Of a stretch of DNA of 64,000 bases, positions 34,790-44,883 are shown in pieces. Positions within the stretch are counted from its first letter, which is position 1; every line of letters starts with the position of its first letter. The position numbers were made by a program, and so were the translations under genes. Under the pieces are notes generated by a model, which was given only the letters and a program-made list of their open reading frames with translations, did no database searches and was not told the origin of the DNA. The stretch spans positions 137,417,001 through 137,481,000 of the forward strand of contig CM071596.1 of assembly GCA_036435485.1 (NCBI GenBank), read 5' to 3'. The DNA comes from Saposhnikovia divaricata (lineage: Eukaryota > Streptophyta > Magnoliopsida > Apiales > Apiaceae).

Positions 34790-36175
34790 TGATGTGTGCA
34801 GGGACATAGAAAGAATCTTTGGTACCTGGATAGTGGTTGTTCTAGGCATATGACTGGAGATTCTACCCTGCTCACTAAGTTTGAGGAGAGTGCTGGCCCT
34901 AGCATTACCTTTGGAGACAACAGCAAAGGATATACTAGAGGATATGGCTTGATTTCACAAGGGAATGTTGTCATTGAAGAAGTAACACTGGTTGATGGAC
35001 TTAGGCATAACTTGCTAAGTGTCAGCCAACTGTGTGATAAAGGCCAGAATGTCTGGTTCACATATGAAGCTTGTGTCATTTTCAAGAAAAGTGACAACAA
35101 GGTAGTGTTGACAGGAGATAGAAGAGGAAATGTGTACATTACTGACTTCAATTCAATAAATAAAAATATGACTACATGTCTTCTCAGCAAGGCAAGTGTA
35201 GATGAAGGTTGGCTTTGGCATAAAAGACTGTCACACTTGAGTTTTAAAGCAATGAATGAGTTGGTAAAGAAGGATTTGGTTAGAGGTATTCCAAAATTGG
35301 ATTACTCCAAGGATGGATTGTGTGATGCATGCCAGAAAGGGAAGCAGAAGAAGGCCTCTTTCAAATCAAAGTCAATGTCATCAATTGATCAACCCTTGCA
35401 ACTACTTCACATGGATCTCTTTGGACCAGTCAATGTGTTGTCAATCTCAAAGAAGAAATACTGTCTTGTGATTATTGATGATTTCTCAAAATTCTCTTGG
35501 ACATTTTTTCTGCACTCTAAGGATGAGGCATATGAAGTCATTATAAATCACATCAAGATAGTCAACAACAATCCTTTACTCAAAGTAAGGAGATTCAGAA
35601 GTGACAATGGAACTGAGTTCAAGAATTCTGTAATAAGAGAGTTTTGTGAAGAAGAAGGAATTATCCAAGAATTCTCTACATCAAGAACTCCTCAACAAAA
35701 TGGTGTAGTGGAAAGAAAGAATAGAACTCTAATTGAAGCTGCAAGAACAATGCTTGTAGAGTCTAAGCTACCAACATACTTCTGGGCAGAAGCTATAAAC
35801 ACTGCATGCTACACTCAGAATATTTCTTTGGTCAATCAAGCAAAAGGCATGACACCTTACCAACTTTTCAAAGGCAAGAAACCAACAATCAACTTTCTGC
35901 ATGTCTTTGGATGCAAATGCTTTGTACTGAAAAATCATGGTGAGCATCTTGGAAAATTTGATTCAAAGGCAGATGAAGCTATCTTTGTTGGATACTCAGC
36001 TAAAAAATCCTACAGAGTCTACAACCTAAGACTAAACATTGTAATGGAGTCCATACATGTTGTCTTTGATGACAAGAAAATATCTGATCTAGTAGATGAA
36101 GGTTTTCATGAGTCTCTCTCATTTGAGAATGCGAGAAGTGGTGAAGAAAGTGAAGATGATGATGAAGAATGGTGA
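34790..36175 (+). pseudogene. pol part 1 of the inner Sirevirus-like element: protease and integrase
   Basis: An open stretch of about 460 codons. Protease: YLDSGCSRHMTG near the start (34823-34858). GAG-pre-integrase zinc-binding part: WLWHKRLSHLSF and LCDACQKGK. Integrase core: catalytic Asp in LHMDLFGPV, Asp in RSDNGTEFKNS, Glu in QQNGVVERKNR, in copia order and spacing. Then the conserved LHVFGCKCFVL and the acidic linker SGEESEDDDEEW, ending at a TGA (36173-36175). RT follows in another frame, so a frameshift separates the two. This part alone keeps all three integrase catalytic residues. Confidence 0.9.
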
Positions 36176-36179
36176 TCAA

Positions 36180-37900
36180 ATGGTATGAGAAACAGACAAG
36201 GATCATCAGTTGAAGTGCAGAATGAACCACCTGTTGAAGAGCAACTTACCACCACAAAGAAAATGGACCAGGGATCATCCATTTGAGCTTATCATTGGAT
36301 ATCCTAATTCAAAGGTCCAAACCAGAAGAGCAACTCAAGAAGAATGCTTATATAGAAGTTTTCTATCCAAAGATGAACCAAAGAGAGTTGAACATGCTCT
36401 TCTGGATCCAGACTGGATTTTAGCAATGCAAGAAGAGCTAAACCAGTTTGAAAGAAATGAAGTATGGAAACTTGTACCCAAACCTAAAGACAAATCAGTG
36501 ATTGGTACTAAGTGGGTATTCAAGAACAAGATGGATGAGAATGGCATAGTCATAAGGAATAAAGCTAGATTAGTTGCTAAAGGCTACTGTCAAGAGGAAG
36601 GAATTGATTTTGAAGAAACCTTTGCTCCAGTGGCAAGGTTAGAAGCAATAAGGATTTTCCTGGCCTATGCAGCGCATGCCAATTTCAAAGTCTATCAAAT
36701 GGATGTCATGAGTGCATTTCTGAATGGTATTCTGGAGGAGGAGGTGTATGTTAGTCAACCGCCTGGTTTTGAAGATCTAGACTTTCTAGAATATGTGTTC
36801 TTTCTACTCAAAGCATTCTATGGCCTGAAGCAAGCACCTAGAGCCTGGTATGACACACTCTCACAGTTCCTTATAGAGAATCACTTCATTCGAGGTACTA
36901 TTGATAAAACTCTCTTTTATAGAAATGTCAATGGCTCTATGATACTTGTCCAAATTTATGTAGATGATATAATATTTGGGTCTACAAATGAGAAACTTTG
37001 CAAGAGGTTTGCCAAACTCATGCAAAGTAGATATGAAATGAGTATGATGGGTGAATTAACTTATTTTCTTGGTTTACAAGTTAAACAAGTGAATGAGGGA
37101 ATTTTTATAAATCAAACAAAATACATTTATGATCTTTTAAAAAGGATTGATTTAGCAGATTGCTCTTCTGCAAAAACACCCATGGCCACTGCCACTAAGC
37201 TTGAACTGAATACTAAGGAAAAGAAGGTGGACATGACAAGCTATAGGGGCATGGTTGGATCTCTTTTATACTTAACAGCTAGTAGACCTGATATTATGTT
37301 TGCTACATGTTTATGTGCTAGATTTCAAGCTGATCCTAGGGAATCTCACTTAGTAGCTATTAAAAGGATTTTTAGATATCTCAAGGGAACACCAAATCTT
37401 GGCATTTGGTACCCTAGAGATTCTGGTTTTGATCTAATTGGTTACTCAGATGAAATTATGCAGGTTGCAAAATGGATAGAAAAAGTACCAAAGGAACCTG
37501 TCAATTCTTGGGAAACAAGCTGGTCTCATGGTTCAGTAAGAAGTAAAACTCAGTATCTACCTCAACTACAGAGGCTGAATACATAGCAGCTGGTAGTTGT
37601 TGTGCACAGATTCTATGGATGAGAAATCAACTACTTGACTATGGAGTTAAAGTTAAAAAGATCCCAATTTTCTGTGACAACACTAGTACAATTGCAATAT
37701 CACAGAATCCGATGCAACATTCTAGAACCAAGCACATAGACATCAGATACCATTTCATCAGGGAGCATGTGATGAAAGGCACTGTGGAACTGCATTTTGT
37801 TCCTAATGAAAAACAGTTGGCAGACATTTTTACTAAAGCTTTGGATGAAGCAACCTTTTCAAGGTTGGTAAGTGAGCTTGGTATGTTAAATTTCACATGA
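36180..37900 (+). pseudogene. pol part 2 of the inner Sirevirus-like element: reverse transcriptase and RNase H
   Basis: RT is open at 36210-37586. It shows WVFKNKMDENG, RLVAKGYCQEEGIDFEETFA, YQMDVMSAFLNG, YGLKQAPRAWY and the catalytic YVDD (about 36954-36965), then YFLGLQV and SRPDIMFA. RNase H begins with IGYSDE, but a one-base frame change at about 37450 and a TAA in place of a Gln codon (about 37545) break it. It resumes with STTEAEYIAAGSCCAQILWM and ends with TKHIDIRYHFIREHV and ADIFTKALD, TGA at 37898-37900. The final frame is that of the protease-integrase part. Confidence 0.9.
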
Positions 37901-38550
37901 TCTTTTAAAATGTCTGTTCAATTTGCTTGCAGCCAGTGAATTTCATTCTCTGGATTTTGTTTGTTTTATTTGCTTATCTGCATGATTATTCTGGAGATAT
38001 CATTGTAGCATAATTAAATAAATATTTTATTGACATATATCAATTAATGATATTTTGTTAATTTTATGTTTATTTAATTGTGAGTTTATATGATTATTGT
38101 GGATTAATTCTTGATTTACTGCATGATTATTTTTAAATCCATAATAATTAGAAGTATTAAATATGTGTATATGTGTATAGGCTGATAGGTTTCGGTGATA
38201 AGATGTTTTTCGGCTGACAGGTTTCAGTGATAAGATGTTTTTCGGCTAATTAGGTTGTTAGGTGAGAAATTATTGAACATTGTTATTTTTTCAACATAAC
38301 CTGTCACTATCACACCTAACCCACTAAACCTTGAAACCTTATAAATGATGAGTTTTTGTTTGTGTTTAACGTCATCATTTTTCAGATATACAGAGCATAT
38401 ACACACGATTGCTGAATATTTCGAGCTTTGATCGGAAAGATCTCTCAAATCTAGCTGGTGGTTTTTAGATCGGATTTCATATTCTGGCTTTATACATCAT
38501 CCTTTATAAAAAATAACCCTTGTTTTTTGAATTTCCTTAAAGTTTTGAAA
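37901..38550 (+). other. Spacer between pol and the third ORF, with a tandem duplication
   Basis: AT-rich, non-coding. At 38178-38245 a unit of about 34 bp (GGCTGATAGGTTTCGGTGAT and on) is present twice. No gene is seen. Confidence 0.65.
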
Positions 38551-40566
38551 ATGGCATTGCAGGGAAGCTTTTAAATTGCTAAAGTTAATCCTATTTCCAT
38601 TCAGCAAATCGAAACCATTCTGGATGAGCAATTTCGGGTTTGGACACAATTTCTAATGAACATTCATTAATTCGCTATGCTTTAGTTACACCAGTGCAGC
38701 TTAACCATGATGCATTATGTGAACTATATTACAGTGCGGTTAACACTTCTGGACAGGACGGGTGTGCAATCACATATCGACTATTTGGTAGGTCGATTAG
38801 GGTCACTGAACGAGAGTTTAATCGAATTCTTCATTTTCCTATGGAAAATCTTGTTCCTGATCCTACACCTGAACAGATTTAAATGTTCTTTCGTTTTATA
38901 AGGTACCAAGATGGCAATTTCAATACTGGTAATCTTTCTATAATGTTTCTAACCCAATACTGGAATTTCTTCTTTCACACTCTTAACCAAGTTTTTTCCT
39001 CAGATAGAACAAATCAAGATCGAATACCTGAATTTATTCAAAAATTAGGGTATGCGGGCGCCAATAATTTGAGGATTAATTTTAGAAAAATAGTGCTTGG
39101 TCAAATCATTTTAAAGATGAAACACTTGGGAAGAAGAGATGTTCAGACTCAAAATGTCAAATGTCTATATCCAAGGTTTCTACAGCTAATATTAAATGAT
39201 TTTTTGAATGATGAAGATAGGGTACGCTTGGAAAATGGTCGAAAGGTGGAATGTTCTTACATGAAGACGAATGTAATTAATTACATAAGCAAAAAGAACT
39301 ATACGGATGTGCCTACAGTCCTAACTGAATATCTAAGACTGTCCCACTTCCGTTGTTACCAAGACCAGTGAGAGCAGGTATACGACAAGGTAATATTTCA
39401 ATCTCTGCTATTCCAACCTCTGTATTCCCTGCTGTGTCACAGGAAATACAGTTTCTACAGCCCCTAGTGGCCATCTTACCCGACCAAGAGCAGGAAATCC
39501 CACCGACTCTAACACAGGTCGAAGAGCCCATTCTACAAATGCAAACACAAACACAACAAACTCCTACACCTTAATTGTCACTTAAACGACCATCCATCAA
39601 CACTTTTAAGGGAAATAGTGCCTCAGCAACACCACATAAGGAGTTAGTTACATCAGCCGCTCTACCTCATTCTAAACGGAGTAAACCCAATGAACCTGAG
39701 GTAACGGCAACTGTTAATGAAACAATTCTTCCTTATCCAATGAGTGAAAATGTAATTGAGGTTGAATTGACGGGAGCAACTATCTTGAGTTCCATTTCAC
39801 GGAACATAAGAGTGGTTGATAATCTTTCTAAAGATGAAATGCCTTCACAAGCATCCGAGGTGGAATTACCTACCTCAATAACTACTGGTGAATCTTCCAT
39901 TTTACGGAATGATCCATCGGTAGGTGGTTCTTTTATGAACCAAGTGTCTTCACAGACATACGAGGGAAACTTGGGTTTTGTGCCATTTAATCGATTCAAG
40001 TTTAACCTCCCAGAGGGAAAATCTCTGGATCTCTTTCGAGATTTACCACTCTTTACCAGTGGTCGGCAACTCGCTTCACGCGAGGATGGAAGCTCACGAA
40101 CTTTCATTGCACCATCCGTGACCTCTGAAAAGGGGGCTAGGATGATTTCATTTGCAGGTACACATATCGGTGAAAGCTTTGGAGGAGAGTTGAGGGAAAC
40201 ACGAACTGAACATGTAAGTGTCACCCAAACCACTAAACTGAGTGAATATAGAGTGTTGAGTGAAACACCTGCAGAACGTACGAGTGAGCAACCTACTCAA
40301 CCACATACACCTGTAACCAGAAAGGAATACAGCAGACTTCTTACACGAGTCCAAACAATGGAGAAAGAGTTGCCAAATATCCGTAAGTCCATTGCAGAAA
40401 TAAAAAATTTGCAACTTATTCAACATGATGTATTCCAGGTTTAATTGAATACCATGGCTACCCAGTTAAAAGATGCAATCAACTCCTCGGTAAAGCCATC
40501 TTCGTCTAATTTACCAACTCCACATCCTACTACTCTGGAGGATAACCCAACTGAGGGGGAGAAGTT
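38551..40566 (+). pseudogene. Third ORF of the inner Sirevirus-like element (envelope position), broken
   Basis: The ORF begins with ATG at 38551 (MALQGS), has an early stop, frame changes near 38635 and 39360, and in-frame stops at 38880-38882, 39572-39574 and 40442-40444. Readable parts include ALCELYYSAVNTSG, FGRSIRVTEREFNRILHFP, a middle part up to LTEYLRLSHFRCY, a low-complexity Pro/Thr/Gln-rich part, and a C-terminal helical part (RVQTMEKELPNIRKSIAEIK) likely to form a coiled coil. The Athila-type element cuts it at 40566; the rest lies at 51756-51835, where the frame continues and soon stops. SIRE-lineage elements carry an extra ORF here that has been called envelope-like. I see no clear signal peptide or membrane segment, so the function is unknown. 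Confidence 0.7.
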
Positions 40567-41945
40567 TGTTCGCACTTATTCACGCAAGAGAACGTGGTCA
40601 ATAAGTAATATATGGTAAATAGGATTCGTTCCCGCAAAGACTCAAATTGTTCGTTATATTCACTTATACACCAGCTTATGATTTACACTCACTGCCAAGA
40701 CAATCACAATTTTGGTTTTGATTAACTAATGATTAAATACCAACTATGACAATTACGAGAAAATAACTTAACGATTAATTTATAATAAACAAACATGGGA
40801 TTTCAATTTCATTAACCACTTCATCTAAAATCTTATGCCCTTTAACCTAGCATGTGACAGAGTTGATTACTAATTAGATGCACTAAACTGATACACACCA
40901 ACTTTCGTTGTGCGTATACCATCCTACTGATCATCCACAATTGATAGAAGTCAAGTAGTCACCAATATGCGTAGTTCCTATATGTCTATAGCAATTGAAC
41001 ACATACCGGTTAAAAATCATGCATCCATAAAACCACATAGTCCGTGCAAGACGGTTATAATTACACCACAAATTAATACATGCTCTTCGCATGCAAAAAC
41101 CTATGCTAGCATGAATTGTTCTAAACCCTAGATCCACTTTCGCATTCACCAGGATTAAAAAAACAATTACAGGTGTTCGCGACTCACCTATAACGAATAA
41201 GCGTAATCATACTAGGAAATCAATACAATCAATCACACACCAAGGCATGAAAAACACTTAATTACTAGAATCCATAGAAAAATCCATTAAAATCCCATGA
41301 TAACGAATTAGCCCATAATCGACCTAATCGCCATCATGGGTTCAAGTGTAAACATGATTGAAAAAGAGAAACGATAAGACAAACAAGAGTAGTAAAAGAG
41401 TATACGAAAACAACCGAGCATTCAACGCAATAGGAGATTACAAATATGAAAAGAAAACTAGAAAATCCCCAAAAAGCTTGATGCTCTCCCAATGGTTCTT
41501 CTCTCTCTAAAAATCCACGCTTAGAATAATACGATCCCCGTTGATAATTAGGGCTTTCCCCCAATAGTACATAATAAACTGGGCTTCCAAGACACAAGGC
41601 TGCACATCTCGTCCGACCCGGCCCTTCCGAACAAGCCCAATAGCAGAAAATTAATATTCCTCAGCCAGCCAGGGCGCGGGCGCGCCTGGCCCTCCTGTCC
41701 AGAATTTCGATTTTGCTCCGTTCCTCTGTTGGCTGCTGCACAATGCTCCGATATGCTCCCTGACCGACATGCTATCTCAGCCCTCGACACTTCCAGCTCT
41801 AAACCATCCGAAACACGCAATTCCCCAAACGATACTCTGCACACTAAAAAAAAGAGAACACATCAAAAGACAATAAACACTTGGGTACAAGCGGTCAATT
41901 TAAGCTGAAATAGAACGTATTTAGTGGACATAAAGTCCACTAACA
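40567..41945 (-). mobile_element. 3' LTR of the Athila-type element, 1379 bp
   Basis: On the minus strand it runs TGTTAGTGGAC to AGTGCGAACA. It matches 50345-51755. It has one copy of a GC-rich GGGCGCGGGCGCGCC motif (about 41672-41686), where the 5' LTR has two. A hairpin lies at its 5' end (41921-41943). Confidence 0.94.
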
Positions 41946-43232
41946 CACCCCCAAACTTAAACCGATGCTTGTCCCCAAGCATAAACAGACACTAAACAAT
42001 CCAATGAAATGCATTCATGAATGCAACTAATATGAAAATGCAAGTGATCCCCTTCAAACCAACCAAAACCAACAAGCAAATAAATACTCAAAGAAATGCA
42101 ACTAAATCCAAATAGAGCTCGCCTAAATCCCCGTATACTAACAGTACATGGACAGAAACGTGCACGCGTGCTGTGCTCATCAGAGATACCCCCAAATCAA
42201 ACCAAGACCATACCTATTCTTAGCCAAACTACCACCAGGTTTAAAAACAGAATGAACGTTAGACACAAGATCCCTCCAGATACACCGCCATAGTCCACTT
42301 GAGTTGACAAGAAATCATGTTTAATCACTAACACATATGACACATAACACTATATATACAACGCATGCTTATTTAACCGTGCAATGGATGAGACCCCTAG
42401 AGGCTTATACAATAATACCCATGTAACGAACGTTAGGTCAGTGGATCCCAGACTATAAAAGCCTTAGGTCACTAGGCACAAAGTCCCCTCGTACTTAATT
42501 GCTCGAGTATTAAAGAGCTCACCCTGGTTAATATTGTAATTACACAATTTACACGACTCTTTTTTTTTCTTTTTCTTTTTTTTTTCTCATTTTTTTTTAC
42601 TAAAAACAATCTGGAGTGAGAATTCTCATCTCCAACCCTAGACCACTCATATAAATATGAGCCGGCTACTAGCCATTTGACACCTATTTATTAATACTAT
42701 TCACAATTATCATGAATTTCTTTATTTCCCCCAAACTTATACTTAAGTGTTCCTTCGCTTTCAAGAATCTATCAAACATTCTAGGTTTAAACTAGGTGTT
42801 AAATTTTAGCAACCAAACAGACATGGCCGGTCCAATTCAAAAGCACTCAATGAGACTTTGATTGTGTAAAAATTTTTGTTTCTGAACAAGAAAATCAGTT
42901 TCATAAGAACTATAAAGCAACCCTCTACTAATCATTAGTGCACTCAATCAGACACCTACCTACCAGTCAGAATTAGTTCGTTCTAAGGGATCATGGAAAA
43001 ATGCATGAATGCATGAATTATGCTATATAATCTGGAATGCCACTACATGACTCATAAATAAACAATATGCATGATACATGATGAACAATTTAAACAATAT
43101 GCATGATAATACTACACTACATGTCCTATATGCATCTAACTACTAATCACAATCTTCATTTCCCACCCCCAAACTTAAAATCTTCAATGTTCCCATTGAA
43201 GGCAAGAAACAAAGAAAGTGCACAGAGATACC
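41946..43232 (-). other. Spacer between the extra ORF and the 3' LTR, with repeated purine tract
   Basis: Non-coding. The purine tract next to the LTR reads AAGTTTGGGGG on the minus strand. The plus-strand 12-mer CCCCCAAACTTA occurs three times, at 41948-41959, 42728-42739 and 43166-43177, so there are two extra tract-like copies. A long T-rich run lies at about 42560-42599. No gene is seen. Confidence 0.7.
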
Positions 43233-44378
43233 TCAATCATCAGCAGGATCACCCTCCTCGGGTGAGTCCGGTGGTGGATAAACAACTCCATCTCCATATT
43301 GAGGCCAAACAACCTCAACCCCTATAGCTAAAAATGCCATACCCAAAGCCTGTTCCAGATCATCAGCAAAACGGCTCTGCCTCTCATCAACACCATCTAT
43401 CCGCCTAGAAAGCCTCCTGAAGTGAGACTCGGTCAAACCAGTACTCTCACTCACAACACCCCTCCGTGCTCTCGAAGGACCAGCTCTAGCCTCCTGCTGC
43501 GGACGTGGTGGCACATCACCACCCAAAATGTAACCCAAGCCTCGCTGATGTGGCTCACCACCATCCCACTCAGCCAACCTAGCAATAGCCGCCTTGTCTA
43601 TGCAGCTAGCTGGCAACTGTAACTGCTCCTCTACTGGCCAGCGAATACCCACATCTAAACACAATCGAACAACCACTGAGCCATAAGGAATTGCTGCAGT
43701 GGAACCCCCTTGCATGAACCTGATCATGTTCCGATGAATAACACTACCCACATCGATGTACCTTTCATTGACAATAGCCCACAAAAGAATAGATCTCTCC
43801 ATAATCACCTCATGAGAATGCGAGGATGGTAATATGTTTTCACAAATAAACAAATTCCAGGCCTTAGCATACCTGTTCAAAGCAGAAGCCGGAAAAGTAA
43901 TCGGCTCAGTCGACCCCGCCCTGCGTTTCCATTCAGTGCCCGGAACTGTCATCTGCCTCAGAATGGCCTCAAGATCTACATCCCCACGGCCCTTCACCCC
44001 ATAGTCCTCTTCACCAGGTGTAGGTGCTGGAACAGCCAAAACCCTAGTGATGGCAGCAGGAGTATAATCGACCACATGGCCACGAACTGTAGAATACCCA
44101 TTCTTCAGTTTCTTCGCATTAGCATAGAACTCTCTAACGATACTCAAAGGTACCGCCTCAGCCACCTCACACACAGTATCCCATCCCCGCCTCATAATCA
44201 TGCCCACCAGATCTCCATCCATGATGCCCGGAGTAAAACCCCTCTCTTTGACCACTGGCTTGGTCAACAATCGCGTAAATTCTTCTTGAGCCTCTGGTGA
44301 ATTGAAACTAGGAGCATTCCCCCCACTAGATGAAGAGTCACTAGAGGCCACAGATCTTTTTGTTCTCTTAGAAGCCAT
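43233..44378 (-). CDS. Extra ORF of the Athila-type element (envelope position), intact
   Basis: A complete 381-codon ORF from ATG (44376-44378) to a stop at 43233, between integrase and the 3' LTR, where Athila elements carry an ORF that has been called envelope-like. The N-terminus is basic and Ser-rich (KRTKRSVASSDSSSSGG). A conserved-looking domain follows at about residues 30-270: SIVREFYANAKKLKNG, TVRGHVVDYTPAAITRVLAV, FPASALNRYAKAWNLFICEN, RSILLWAIVNERYIDVG. The C-terminal part is Arg- and acid-rich, ending PPPDSPEEGDPADD. I see no signal peptide or convincing membrane helix, so an envelope role is doubtful. Many plant proteins with this domain are annotated only as putative plant transposon proteins. 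Being open while gag-pol has stops is notable. Confidence 0.8.
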   Translation of the reverse strand: MASKRTKRSVASSDSSSSGGNAPSFNSPEAQEEFTRLLTKPVVKERGFTPGIMDGDLVGMIMRRGWDTVCEVAEAVPLSIVREFYANAKKLKNGYSTVRGHVVDYTPAAITRVLAVPAPTPGEEDYGVKGRGDVDLEAILRQMTVPGTEWKRRAGSTEPITFPASALNRYAKAWNLFICENILPSSHSHEVIMERSILLWAIVNERYIDVGSVIHRNMIRFMQGGSTAAIPYGSVVVRLCLDVGIRWPVEEQLQLPASCIDKAAIARLAEWDGGEPHQRGLGYILGGDVPPRPQQEARAGPSRARRGVVSESTGLTESHFRRLSRRIDGVDERQSRFADDLEQALGMAFLAIGVEVVWPQYGDGVVYPPPDSPEEGDPADD

Positions 44379-44883
44379 GGAATTGATGGGAAGAAGTTTG
44401 TGTGTATAGGTTGGATTGTGTTTTGAGAAATTTGGATGAAAGTAGTGGCTAGGGTTTGTAATTGTAGAAGTGGTAGAGTGGGTTTGTGTTTATATAGGTT
44501 AAAAACTCCAAAAACTGATTTCCCCTCTTTAATTTTCTGTTTTTGATTTTTTTTTCTTTTTTTTTACAGCAGAATGCAGCGCGCCCGCGCTTTGTGCAGA
44601 GCGCCTGCGCCTCCTCTCAGCAAATCACGCGCGCCCGCGCCCCTTGGTGGCGCGCCCGTGCCCAAACTTTCTGCCAATTTTTTTTTTCTTTCTTGTACAA
44701 CAAAACGTAGGTTGCCTCCCACGAAGCGCTTCTTTTACGTCAGTAGCTTGACGTGACTTCCATGATTCACTCAGTAGTTGCAAGAATCGCGGTTTCAGCT
44801 CCACGATTCGATACCTCACCAAAGTACGGTTTTAATCTCTGACCATTGACTTTGAAGGACTGATCAGGTGATTTCTCAAAAAT
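44379..44883 (-). other. Spacer between integrase and the extra ORF, with GC-rich motifs
   Basis: Non-coding. At 44577-44662 the otherwise AT-rich element contains several copies of GCGCGCCCGCGC-like motifs. No gene is seen. Confidence 0.65.

Noticed and set aside
39733..40233. 166-codon minus-strand ORF
   Set aside because: Antisense shadow of the broken third ORF of the Sirevirus-like element.
38551..44378. True retroviral envelope genes in the Sirevirus-like and Athila-type elements
   Set aside because: Neither post-pol ORF shows a signal peptide, a furin-type site or a convincing membrane helix by eye, so only the neutral label of envelope-position ORF is used.
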